Below are positions 1 through 6,800 of a DNA stretch of 11,411 nt, piece by piece. Source of the DNA: JAMCZC01 sp964364925. GTDB taxonomy: Bacteria; Patescibacteriota; Microgenomatia; Levybacterales; UBA12049. Positions within the stretch are counted from its first letter, which is position 1. Each line of letters opens with the position of its first letter. The notes under the pieces were generated by a model. It was given only the letters and a program-made list of their open reading frames with translations, did not search any database and was not told the DNA's origin. A program made the translations under genes and the position numbers. The stretch covers positions 1 through 11,411 of the forward strand of contig CAYIOB010000022.1 in assembly GCA_964364925.1 (NCBI GenBank). The letters are read 5' to 3'.

Positions 1-201
1 ATTGTTCCAATACTAGTGTTTGACCAGCCAATTGCAAGAGTTTTTGCTATTGTTTCTGCGTTTGTTGGACTTTTTATTATTGGCTACATAAAAGGTTACC
101 TTGTTGAACACAGACCTCTTCGAAGCGCAATTGAACTTTTTATAATCGGTTCTATTGCAACCACTGTTGGCGTAATCGTTGGGTATTTATTAAAAGTGTA
201 A
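1..201 (+). CDS. C-terminal fragment of a VIT1/CCC1-family membrane transporter (partial at the window edge)
   Basis: The frame is open from the first base, so this is the 3' end of a gene starting outside the window. About 66 residues are visible. They contain two hydrophobic helices: one around FAIVSAFVGLFIIGYIKG, and one around ELFIIGSIATTVGVIVGYLL just before the stop. A basic loop (HRPLRSA) joins them. This layout, a helix with G-x-x-K/R followed by a polar loop and a final helix rich in Gly and Ala, resembles the C-terminal end of VIT1/CCC1 family proteins, which move iron or manganese across membranes. I recognise the family from overall pattern only, since the metal-binding region is not in view. 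The first GTG (16-18) is an internal codon, not a start. Other small polytopic membrane proteins remain possible. Confidence 0.55.
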   Translation: MVPILVFDQPIARVFAIVSAFVGLFIIGYIKGYLVEHRPLRSAIELFIIGSIATTVGVIVGYLLKV

Positions 202-216
202 GATGATGCATGCGGA

Positions 217-319
<103 letters not shown>

Positions 320-328
320 GAATGCATT

Positions 329-363
329 GAGGAGATTAGTCCCGCGACCGGAACGACCTCTCC
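329..363 (-). pseudogene. possible remnant or duplicate of a tRNA-Ser 5' end in the leader of tRNA-Ser(UGA)
   Basis: On the minus strand, position 363 begins GGAGAGGTCG, the same ten bases that start the tRNA-Ser genes at 319 and 1198. After a divergent stretch it continues with GGGACTA, similar to GGACTA in the D arm of tRNA-Ser(UGA). No 3' half follows. The predicted transcription start (about 366) sits immediately before it, as if this were once the genuine 5' end. The match is short, so chance or gene-conversion noise is possible. Confidence 0.35.
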
Positions 364-372
364 ATATTCGTA

Positions 373-401
373 AGTATAGCAAAATAGCCTCCCTTGAACA
401 A
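373..401 (-). promoter_or_regulatory. promoter for tRNA-Ser(UGA)
   Basis: On the minus strand a -35 TTGTTC (401-396) is followed by a 17-bp spacer and -10 TATACT (378-373), preceded by TG-C as in an extended -10. Predicted start is near 366, so the primary transcript has a leader of about 45 nt before the mature tRNA 5' end at 319. Confidence 0.6.
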
Positions 402-415
402 CTGAAACCTTCTTT

Positions 416-443
416 ACCCTTCGAAGCTTTAGCGAAGTGGGGT
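416..443. repeat. TCGAAGCYTTRGCGAAG hairpin repeat, copy 1
   Basis: This stretch matches a second copy at 2313-2340 closely: both contain TCGAAGC, then TTTA or TTGG, then GCGAAGTGGGGT. The arms TTCG/CGAA and ACCC/GGGT can pair imperfectly. It lies between the tRNA-Ser(UGA) promoter and the gene at 478. Its right edge runs directly into the -35 box of that gene. Confidence 0.6.
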
Positions 444-471
444 TGACTAAAATATTTATTTGCTTTACAGT
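443..471 (+). promoter_or_regulatory. leaderless-type promoter of the gene at 478
   Basis: TTGACT (443-448), a 17-bp spacer and TACAGT (466-471) form a sigma70-like promoter. Six bases separate the -10 from the ATG at 478, so transcription would begin at or next to the A of the start codon. There is no Shine-Dalgarno sequence, which agrees with a leaderless transcript. Confidence 0.5.
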
Positions 472-477
472 AAAACT

Positions 478-1074
478 ATGGCTGCTCAAAAATTGAACAA
501 AGCCGAGTCAGACTCGGCGAAAGTAAAAGCTCCTGTAAGCGCGCCGGCGACCGGAGCTCCTGATTTTTTGCAAAACCACGTTCCAAACGAAGTTAAAACT
601 CTTCTTGCCTGGACCGCTCCCGGAAGACCGTTTAGAAAAAGGACAAAGCAGTATTATTTAACCAGTCTTTTGATTATGCTTTTTGTCGAAGTAATTCTTT
701 TTCTTTTTTCCCAATATATGCTTATGCTCGTGGTTTTGTCTCTAGTTTTTGTGGCTTTTGCTCTGGCCATTGTTCCGCCAAGGGATTTTCATTACAGGCT
801 TAGCACCGAAGGAATAACCGTAGAGGATCATTTCTATCTTTGGCAGGAGCTTTACGATTTTTACTTTAAAAAAAGAAACGGCATTGATGTTTTACATATC
901 AGGACCCATGCTTTTATTCCGGGAGAGCTAACCATAACGCTGGGGAGCATTGGCGAAGAACACGTAAAGTCGGTTCTTTTACCATATCTTCCCTACAGAG
1001 AATACATTAAGCCGACATTTGTGGACAAATCCGCCGACTGGCTGTCTAAAAACTTTCCTCTGGAAAATGCGTAA
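478..1074 (+). CDS. two-helix membrane protein with a cytoplasmic alpha/beta tail, function unknown
   Basis: A 198-residue protein. Residues 1-30 are a polar, Ala/Lys-rich and probably disordered tail, part of which (A9-A14) is encoded by a 17-bp palindromic repeat. Residues 40-60 are basic (PGRPFRKRTK), then two transmembrane helices follow at about 61-79 and 81-99. The rest (about 103-198) alternates beta-like and helical stretches, beginning YRLSTEGITVEDHFYLWQEL. That layout recalls small membrane proteins with a bacterial PH-like domain after a helix pair, but the assignment is an impression only. The start at ATG 478 is preferred over a TTG at 460 because a promoter places the transcript start right at 478. 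The gene is convergent with the tRNA-Ser(GGA) side of the tRNA cluster, separated from it by two palindromes. Confidence 0.8.
   Translation: MAAQKLNKAESDSAKVKAPVSAPATGAPDFLQNHVPNEVKTLLAWTAPGRPFRKRTKQYYLTSLLIMLFVEVILFLFSQYMLMLVVLSLVFVAFALAIVPPRDFHYRLSTEGITVEDHFYLWQELYDFYFKKRNGIDVLHIRTHAFIPGELTITLGSIGEEHVKSVLLPYLPYREYIKPTFVDKSADWLSKNFPLENA
502..518. repeat. 17-bp palindrome, copy 2, inside a coding sequence
   Basis: GCCGAGTCAGACTCGGC, a perfect palindromic stem around GTCAGAC, lies in frame in the gene at 478 and encodes A-E-S-D-S-A in its disordered N-terminal tail. The core is identical to copy 1, while stem bases differ symmetrically. Confidence 0.85.
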
Positions 1075-1077
1075 TGC

Positions 1078-1198
<121 letters not shown>

Positions 1199-1212
1199 TC
1201 GGCTCATGTATT

Positions 1213-1629
1213 TTATAACAATTTACGTGCCTCTTGCCAAACTTTTTTTTCAGACGGATAGGTTAAGCGACTTTCAACGTTTTCAGCCTCTAACCATTCT
1301 ACATTTTCCATTTCCTTGTCATGTTTTGATATATCTTCGGAAACGACACCCATTAAATAATAATAAACTGTTTTCTTTATTTTTTCGCCTTCAAAAACAT
1401 ACCAATAATCAGCAGGTCCCAACGGCTTTATAATTTTTCCAAGCACTCCGGTTTCTTCTTCAACTTCCCTTATTGCCGTTTCTTCTTTACCTTCGTTTTC
1501 AACATGATCACCAATTAACCCTTTTGGAAAAACCCAACCGTGATGTTGGGAATGTTGGCAAACTAAAACATATAGTTTGCCCGCAGTTTGTTTATATACT
1601 ATTCCACCTGCTGAAAATTCAAATTTCAT
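1213..1629 (-). CDS. Nudix hydrolase
   Basis: A 138-residue single-domain Nudix pyrophosphohydrolase. The box G-x5-E-x7-REVEEETGV is complete at about residues 40-62, with the REVxEE glutamates that bind the catalytic divalent metal. It follows the usual early strands: FSAGGIVY at 5-12 and a WVFPKG motif at 32-37. The WVFPKG element and short length fit the MutT/Ap4A-hydrolase-like group, which cleaves nucleoside diphosphates linked to another moiety. The exact substrate cannot be told. I chose ATG 1629 because the protein then begins MKFEFSAGG, as relatives do, and because a promoter is correctly placed for it. The frame stays open upstream through ATG 1650 to a TTG at 1662 inside a palindromic repeat. 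It lies between tRNA-Ser(CGA) and tRNA-Ser(GGA) on the same strand. Confidence 0.92.
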   Translation of the reverse strand: MKFEFSAGGIVYKQTAGKLYVLVCQHSQHHGWVFPKGLIGDHVENEGKEETAIREVEEETGVLGKIIKPLGPADYWYVFEGEKIKKTVYYYLMGVVSEDISKHDKEMENVEWLEAENVESRLTYPSEKKVWQEARKLL

Positions 1630-1633
1630 ATTT

Positions 1634-1662
1634 AGAATAAATTTGGTCATGCGGCACGTCAA
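1634..1662 (-). promoter_or_regulatory. promoter of the Nudix gene, with a repeat-derived -35 box
   Basis: On the minus strand TTGACG (1662-1657), a 17-bp spacer and TATTCT (1639-1634) precede ATG 1629 by four bases, so the transcript would be leaderless or nearly so. The -35 box is the core of palindrome copy 5. No Shine-Dalgarno sequence is evident. Confidence 0.5.
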
Positions 1663-1687
1663 ACGTACCAGCCAAGTTTGACTTGGC
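1653..1687. repeat. two adjacent 17-bp palindromes, copies 5 and 6
   Basis: GGCACGTCAAACGTACC (1653-1669, one non-Watson-Crick stem pair) and GCCAAGTTTGACTTGGC (1671-1687) are one base apart. Copy 6 contains the CCA end of tRNA-Ser(CGA). The stretch 1649-1691 matches 1074-1116 at 41 of 43 bases, so the tRNA tail was duplicated or converted as a unit. Confidence 0.85.
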
Positions 1688-1770
1688 GGAGGGTATAGGA
1701 TTTGAACCTATGAGGGATTACTCCCACGAGTTTTCGAAACTCGCGCCTTAAGCCACTCGGCCAACCCTCC
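1684..1770 (-). tRNA. tRNA-Ser, anticodon CGA
   Basis: On the minus strand GGAGGGT pairs with ACCCTCC, followed by discriminator G and encoded CCA (1684-1686). The anticodon stem CGAGT/ACTCG encloses loop TTCGAAA, giving anticodon CGA for UCG. The variable arm GGGAGTAATCCCTC is class II length, and the T loop is TTCAAAT within ATAGG/CCTAT. Its acceptor and D arm differ from those of the other two serine tRNAs here, so it has a separate history, even though its 3' trailer is nearly identical to that of tRNA-Ser(GGA). Confidence 0.94.
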
Positions 1771-1775
1771 AAAAA

Positions 1776-2012
1776 TTATTTCAGTAAAAACTTAACTCTT
1801 TCTCTACCTTTCCCTGATTTTAAAAATAATTCTTCTTTCCTGGCAGCTGTTTTTGAGATAAAAGCTTCATAATAAATCAGTTTCCATGGCAGCTGTTTTT
1901 TTGTCGATCTAATTTTACCAGAATTATGTTCTTTAATTCTCTTTTTTAAATCTGATGTGTATCCTTTATAAAGTTTTCCTTCAGTATTTTGCAAGATATA
2001 AACATAATGCAT
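1776..2012 (-). CDS. stand-alone GIY-YIG domain endonuclease
   Basis: A 78-residue protein that consists of one GIY-YIG nuclease domain, the fold of the UvrC N-terminus and of some homing endonucleases. The GIY element is Y-V-Y-I-L at residues 3-7, and YIG is Y-K-G-Y-T at 15-19. The conserved arginine is in LKKRIKEHN (about R25), and a glutamate lies in the ARKEE segment near 60. The Ile of YIG is Lys here, which is tolerated in this small family. Its true role is not known. Start ATG 2012 gives the usual M-x-YVYIL N-terminus; an upstream start at 2030 would add six residues encoded within a hairpin repeat. The gene sits between a broken tRNA-Ser 5' half and an intact tRNA-Ser(CGA), only 5 bp from the latter. 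Confidence 0.9.
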   Translation of the reverse strand: MHYVYILQNTEGKLYKGYTSDLKKRIKEHNSGKIRSTKKQLPWKLIYYEAFISKTAARKEELFLKSGKGRERVKFLLK

Positions 2013-2022
2013 ATTAGTTTTT

Positions 2023-2051
2023 CCGCCCAAGGCGGATCAGCCTCGGGCTGA
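2023..2051. repeat. double hairpin repeat between the GIY-YIG gene and a tRNA half
   Basis: Two perfect hairpins stand side by side: CCGCC-CAA-GGCGG (2023-2035) and TCAGCC-TCG-GGCTGA (2037-2051). The second abuts the point where the tRNA-Ser half at 2052-2088 loses tRNA character. It may be the element that disrupted that tRNA, or a processing or transcription signal. Confidence 0.65.
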
Positions 2052-2088
2052 CGAAACCGCCGCACTAGACCAACTATGCGACCTCTCC
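2052..2088 (-). pseudogene. truncated tRNA-Ser, 5' half only, ending in the anticodon
   Basis: On the minus strand this begins GGAGAGGTCGCATAG, identical to the start of tRNA-Ser(UGA) and tRNA-Ser(GGA). It runs through a D arm (CTAGTGC) into GGCGGTTTCG, which fits the 5' side of an anticodon arm with loop TTCGA, so a CGA serine anticodon. It then stops matching a tRNA, and the next bases are a hairpin repeat. No matching 3' half (AAAACCGCC, T arm, CCTCTCC) is present nearby. The functional tRNA-Ser(CGA) at 1684-1770 has a different sequence. It lies just 3' of tRNA-Arg in the same transcript. Confidence 0.7.
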
Positions 2089-2094
2089 GTTTTG

Positions 2095-2168
2095 CGCTCT
2101 CGAAAGGATTCGAACCTTCGGCCTCGACGTCCGCAACGTCGCGCTCTATCCGGCTGAGCTACGAGAGC
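2095..2168 (-). tRNA. tRNA-Arg, anticodon GCG
   Basis: On the minus strand GCTCTCG pairs with CGAGAGC with discriminator G. The D arm is GCTC/GAGC, the anticodon stem CGACG/CGTCG encloses TTGCGGA, and the T arm is GAAGG-TTCGAAT-CCTTT, for 74 nt in all. The anticodon GCG decodes CGC and CGU as arginine. Most bacteria use an ACG anticodon modified to inosine for this box, so a genomically encoded G34 is less common. CCA is not encoded (CAA follows), unlike the three serine tRNAs here. Confidence 0.93.
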
Positions 2169-2182
2169 ATTATACGCCTACT

Positions 2183-2211
2183 ATTTTACTTCAATTTAAG
2201 TTTTTTAACAA
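2183..2211 (-). promoter_or_regulatory. promoter of the minus-strand tRNA-Arg transcript
   Basis: TTGTTA (2211-2206), a 17-bp spacer and TAAAAT (2188-2183) lie upstream of tRNA-Arg, giving a start near 2176 and a leader of about 8 nt. It could drive tRNA-Arg, the tRNA half, the GIY-YIG gene and tRNA-Ser(CGA) as one transcript. Confidence 0.5.
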
Positions 2212-2216
2212 ACTTG

Positions 2217-2256
2217 ACCCCGATTAGAATCCCGATTAAATCGGGAATATCGGGGT
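2217..2256. other. nested two-level inverted repeat upstream of the VirB6-like gene
   Basis: The outer arms ACCCCGAT (2217-2224) and ATCGGGGT (2249-2256) are perfectly complementary. They enclose inner arms TCCCGAT (2230-2236) and ATCGGGA (2240-2246) around a TAA loop. The structure lies between the divergent tRNA-Arg promoter and the gene at 2294 and merges into a TTGACA box at 2256-2261. It could be an operator, a cruciform-forming repeat or the end of a transcript. Confidence 0.6.
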
Positions 2257-2289
2257 TGACATCCATAAAAAAATAGGACAAACTATATT
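2256..2289 (+). promoter_or_regulatory. weak candidate promoter of the VirB6-like gene
   Basis: TTGACA (2256-2261) is a perfect -35 and TATATT (2284-2289) a good -10 four bases before ATG 2294. The 22-bp spacer is too long for a standard promoter, and the correctly spaced hexamer CAAACT (2279-2284) is poor. No Shine-Dalgarno is seen before 2294, so a leaderless start is likely but the exact promoter is uncertain. Confidence 0.3.
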
Positions 2290-2293
2290 TAGA

Positions 2294-3892
2294 ATGAAAC
2301 TAGCTGCCTTTGCCCCTCGAAGCCTTGGCGAAGTGGGGTCGTTGTTTAAATCCACAATTTTTGTTTTTCTTGTATTTTTTTCGCTGTTTTTTGTTTTAAA
2401 ATCTCCCGTTTTCGCCCAGACACAGATACAGCAACCACAATCTCAACCAATTAATTCTTACGCCGCGCCCAACACAAATCCGGATGTCCCAAATAATCTT
2501 CATAACTGGACGCAAAACGTAATGATAGAGGTTATGTCGGCAATGACTTGCCAATTGGCAGGAATTGACCCGACCAATCCTTCGGCAAAATGCCTTGGAG
2601 TTGACCAGAAAACAGGGAAAATTGGATTTGTGGAAAACGGCGGCGGCGCAATAGGCTTAATGGGAAATTTAATTACCATGACGCTTGCTCCGCCTATCCA
2701 TACCAGTGACTTTATTGCCTATATGTCGAATGGCTTCGGCTTTACCAAACAAACCTATGCGGAGGGCAAAAGCGGAATTGATTCCTTAAATCCGATTGTG
2801 AAAGTTTGGTCTGCTTCAAGAAATATCGTTTACCTTTTATTTGTACTTGTATTTGTAATAATCGGTATTGCAATCATGTTTAGGGTTAGAATTGACCCAA
2901 GAACCGTAATGACAGTGCAAAACCAAATCCCCAAACTTATTATTGGAATTCTTTTGGTTACTTTTTCTTTTGCGATTGCAGGATTTTTAATAGACGTTAT
3001 GTGGATTGCGGTTTACCTTTTTATAAACGTACTTCTAGGAGCTGACCCTAAGACAACAGCTACGGCAGGCGGTATAACAAGTAATTTAAACAATACAACC
3101 CTTAATTTTGCCAACTCGAATGATGTTTTCAACGGAGGCTTGCTGGGGGTTGCAGCTGGCGGAGCAGGCTCAATCGCAAGTATTATAGGCAGTCTATTTT
3201 CAGGCAGCGGGGCGGCGACAACTACCGCAGGCAATGCACTTGTCGATCTTGTTACAAATCCTATTGGCTCTCTTTTAGGAGCTGTAATAGGAGGATTACT
3301 AAGTATAATAGGCGGAATACTTGCATTCTTTATTATTTTAATTGCAATCTTGTGGTCACTGTTTAAATTGTGGTTTGCACTTTTGGAAGCATATATAATG
3401 ATACTCGTAGGTGTAATTTTTGCTCCTTTTTGGATTGTCACAGGACTTATCCCCGGAGGACAATCATTGGGATTTGGATCTTGGCTTAGAGAAATGCTTG
3501 GCAACCTGGCCGCTTTCCCGGCGGCAATAGCAATGTTTTTAATAGGAAGAATACTTATAGACGCTTTTGGGACAAGTTATTCGCCGAACAATTTTGTTCC
3601 TCCGCTTCTTGGGAATCCTCAAGGCACCGGCACCAGTCCGTTTGCAGCATTAATCGCTTTGGGGCTTATATTCGTAACTCCTCACATTGTTAAAACAACC
3701 AAGGCCGCTTTTAAATCTCCCAAGATCGACCTTGGCCCAATAGGCCAGGCAGTTGGAGTTGGAGCCGGAGTTCCGTCAAGAACCGCAAGCACTACAGCCG
3801 GACTCGTTACTGCAGCAACTTTTAACATTTCAGGCGAAAAAACGGCAGTGGGTAGGGGAGGAAGAATTATGCAGCGTTTATTTAGAAGTTGA
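2294..3892 (+). CDS. VirB6/TrbL-like polytopic membrane protein of a type IV secretion system
   Basis: A 532-residue membrane protein. An N-terminal signal segment (hydrophobic core about 19-36, likely cleavage after PVFA at 41) leads into a Gln/Pro/Asn-rich exported stretch and a segment with C86 and C100. Hydrophobic helices follow at about 177-197, 212-247 (two), 327-385 (two or three), 405-425 and 450-468, with a Gly/Ala/Ser-rich region near 280-315. The tail is basic and ends RGGRIMQRLFRS. Size, helix spacing and a long amphipathic Gly-rich middle suit VirB6/TrbL-type inner-membrane channel proteins. The nearby array of type IV secretion pilin paralogues supports this. It is convergent with the large minus-strand gene, with 7 bp between them and no terminator visible. 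Residues 7-16 come from an inserted hairpin repeat, so a later start (GTG 2333 or TTG 2342) cannot be excluded. Confidence 0.7.
   Translation: MKLAAFAPRSLGEVGSLFKSTIFVFLVFFSLFFVLKSPVFAQTQIQQPQSQPINSYAAPNTNPDVPNNLHNWTQNVMIEVMSAMTCQLAGIDPTNPSAKCLGVDQKTGKIGFVENGGGAIGLMGNLITMTLAPPIHTSDFIAYMSNGFGFTKQTYAEGKSGIDSLNPIVKVWSASRNIVYLLFVLVFVIIGIAIMFRVRIDPRTVMTVQNQIPKLIIGILLVTFSFAIAGFLIDVMWIAVYLFINVLLGADPKTTATAGGITSNLNNTTLNFANSNDVFNGGLLGVAAGGAGSIASIIGSLFSGSGAATTTAGNALVDLVTNPIGSLLGAVIGGLLSIIGGILAFFIILIAILWSLFKLWFALLEAYIMILVGVIFAPFWIVTGLIPGGQSLGFGSWLREMLGNLAAFPAAIAMFLIGRILIDAFGTSYSPNNFVPPLLGNPQGTGTSPFAALIALGLIFVTPHIVKTTKAAFKSPKIDLGPIGQAVGVGAGVPSRTASTTAGLVTAATFNISGEKTAVGRGGRIMQRLFRS
2313..2340. repeat. TCGAAGCYTTRGCGAAG hairpin repeat, copy 2, inside a signal peptide
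   Basis: CCCCTCGAAGCCTTGGCGAA followed by GTGGGGTC matches the copy at 416-443. It encodes A-P-R-S-L-G-E-V-G-S, residues 7-16 of the VirB6-like protein, just before the hydrophobic core of its signal peptide. The differences between copies include TTTA versus TTGG in the loop region. Confidence 0.65.
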
Positions 3893-3899
3893 TCTCCCT

Positions 3900-6800
3900 T
3901 TATTTATTTTTCCCGATACTGTTAAAGAATTGTATTAAGAAGGCAATTATTCCAAGAGGACCAAAGTCTTTAATCTTACGCCAAAAAACATCGAGTCGAG
4001 TCGCATCAAATTTTACCTGAAGTTTTTCGAATGTCCCATCCCATTGCACGTTGCCTTTTGCATCTTTAACTTCTTTTCTGACTATTCCGTCTCTTAACGC
4101 ATGCTCTAGTATGGTAAGCATGCCGTCTTCGGCAACTGCGGGCGCGTCCATTCCCGCAATCTCTTGAGCCCTAGAGGTTGGATGATGTGCCGCATGAGCA
4201 ACTGCTTCTATAATAATCTGTCTGAACTTAGGTTTTTCATAAATCATCTCAAGGTAAGCTTCAAGCAACGGTTGTTGATTATCTTGCGCAGATTCTCTGC
4301 CTAACACCATGCTTGCGGCATTGATTGATTCCGTAAAGTCTTTCAAAATATCTTCCGGAGAACGACCAAAGGGATTACTTATTATTTTAAGCTGTGCTCC
4401 TGCGGCCTTACTAAAATTTGCCTCGTCTGCAGTTTTTCTATCGAAGACTTGTCCAAGATTCATCCAGTCTAATGTTTTAATTGGCACGTCGTCCAAAAAC
4501 CAAGCGTGACTCTGCTTAATTCTTGCCAAATCTCCTACCATTTCTTTTCCATTACCTGTTATTGCGTCAAGAACTTTTTTTTCATCATCTGTTAATTCCA
4601 AATCCCCTGTTAAAAAATCATCAAGAGCTTTTGGCCCCGTACTAATTCTTGCTTTAAAATCTTCCTCTGTCTCGTTTTTCTGTCTCTCTTTAATTCTCTC
4701 TTCTTCTTCGCCCATTCTAAGCCTGTGAGCGGTTCTTAATTTGTGTGTTAATACTTGCCATTTATCGCTCTCAAGAATCTTTTTTAACACTTCTTCTTTT
4801 CTACCCAATTCCATTCTCATGTCATCAACCTCTTTTGGAAGCCCCTCTGGTTTTGCGCTATCTGGTATATCTAAATACTCTCCAATTCTTCTTCTTAACT
4901 CTCTAATACTTAAATCTTTTGTATCCATACCTTCTATGGCTCTATCAGTACCTTTCCCTGTTCCCCACATAACTTTTTTCTCGTCAGCTGTCCCCCAGAC
5001 ACTAAGAAGAATGTCCTCCAGGGCTTGTATTTGGATTTCCGGCGGGTTTTCACCCTCTCCTATATCCATCTCAAGACGCGTCAACAAAGAAGCTGTCACT
5101 AATGGATCTAAATTTGCGATTTTTTCCCAAACCAGTTCTTTAAACTCCGTGGTTACGTTAAGACCTGAGGGTGAGACAAGAAGGCCAAGGCTAGTCGAAG
5201 CGTTTTTTAAAAGAGGTGCAAAGAGTATTGCTGTATCGTCTTTCAACTTTTGTTTCTCTGCATCAGATAATTTTTTAGAGCCGCTGGATCTTTTTTTGAG
5301 CCCCTCAATCTCTTGCCTATGGTCTAAGAAAAATTGCACTGCGTTTGTAACTCTTCCATCATCTTCTACGAATCTCATCCCGCCCAAAGCTATTGAGTTT
5401 CTCCATGTTGCGAAAACACCACGAGCTGCGATTATGCTCTGAAATTCCCGCATGTCAACATCAGTCCCCTGAAGTGTCTTCATTCTCACGCCCCGTTTTT
5501 TTCTTTCTTTTGTATTATTTGCAAGGGTTCTATCCAAAAGCTCTGGGCCTCCCATTGGCGTTTCGGGCCTAAATCTAAAACCAACAAACTTAAGCACGTT
5601 AAGAATCTGCGTAAGTTTTACTTGAGGAGATGAAACATATAAAGCAGGATCTCCTTTATCAGCCAATTCTGAAAGAGTTATGTGCTCTGCGGCCCTATCC
5701 ACAATTCTAAAATAGTTTCGTGCATAAATATATGCTCTGAAAACCTCCCACTCTTCCATTTTACCTCCGGCTATACCCGGCATAATCGGCTTTTCTTCCC
5801 TATCTACTAGTAATGCTTGTGCGCTTAATTCTCTTTGAACGTCTTTATCTATCTCCAAAGCTGATTTCTCTGTAATCCTTGTGTTTCTTGAGCGGACAGT
5901 TGCATAAAGTTCTTCGTATAGACTTATGGCATCAGCTACTCCAGGGACGTTTGATAAAACCACTAGTTGTTGGGGAAGAATCGCTTCGCTTTGTTGTGAA
6001 AATTGTTCAAAATTTCTTTTCATGATATAGTTCATGTTATGAAATGCGCTGTTGGCATCTATTAGGCTTATTAATCGCTCTCTTCTGTCTCCCGTAATGA
6101 TACCGCGCGTTATCCTCATAAACTTTTCAAAATTAATATTTCCATAAAATCCTTTTATTTGCCATGGCTCATTCTCTAATTCTGAAACAATAAGTCTGGT
6201 TATGAATTCATCGGTTGCTGCCTCATCTTGGGCAATTAATTTTAAGACTCGATCGGGCAGTGGTTCGTCCTCCGGAGAATTATGTTTCACATACTCTTTC
6301 ATAAATTTCCTTATTCTTTTATTTTTCTCCAGGTCATTATTGGACAAAGACTCGATCTCATCTAGTTCCCTGCTGGTTCCCTCGTCTATTCCTCGCTCGT
6401 GAGCAGGAGCTGTTATCATCAGAAACTGTTTAATGAGATTGTATTCAGTTGTTAATGTTTTTAATTCATTATTTAACGTAGATCGTTCCGGATCCCCTGT
6501 GGTTTCCGAGGACACTTCTCCTATTCGTCGTGTTAGATCTTGTAAAACAGCTTGATATCGATTGTTTAAAGCTTTATATAATTCTTCAGCTTCCATATCG
6601 GGTTGAAGAATAGCCCTAAAATCAGGACGGGTGATGGCTTCTCTTAGGCTTTCTCTGGAGAGACTCGTTTCCCCAGTATTGTTTGAGGCATCATTGTCGG
6701 GTCCCGGCGTCCCGCTTGGCGGAGCAGACCGATCCCTGCTCCCTCCGTCATTACCTCCAGGAGGAGTAGCGGGTGCTTCGGGCGCATTAGTCCCTTCATC

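Noticed and set aside
460..477. TTG start at 460 for the two-helix membrane protein
   Set aside because: The segment lies within the promoter spacer and -10 region, and ATG 478 coincides with the predicted transcript start.
2169..2174. Perfect TATAAT on the minus strand directly before tRNA-Arg
   Set aside because: It touches the mature 5' end, so a transcript from it would start inside the tRNA. The pair at 2183-2211 is better placed.
3013..3504. Minus-strand open frame of 163 codons
   Set aside because: It is antisense to the membrane helices of the VirB6-like gene. Its Ile/Pro/Ser-rich composition is that of a reverse-frame artefact.
4741..5442. Plus-strand open frame of 233 codons
   Set aside because: It lies wholly antisense to the 1013-residue gene, is Ser/Phe-rich as expected of a shadow frame, and has no domain or upstream signal.
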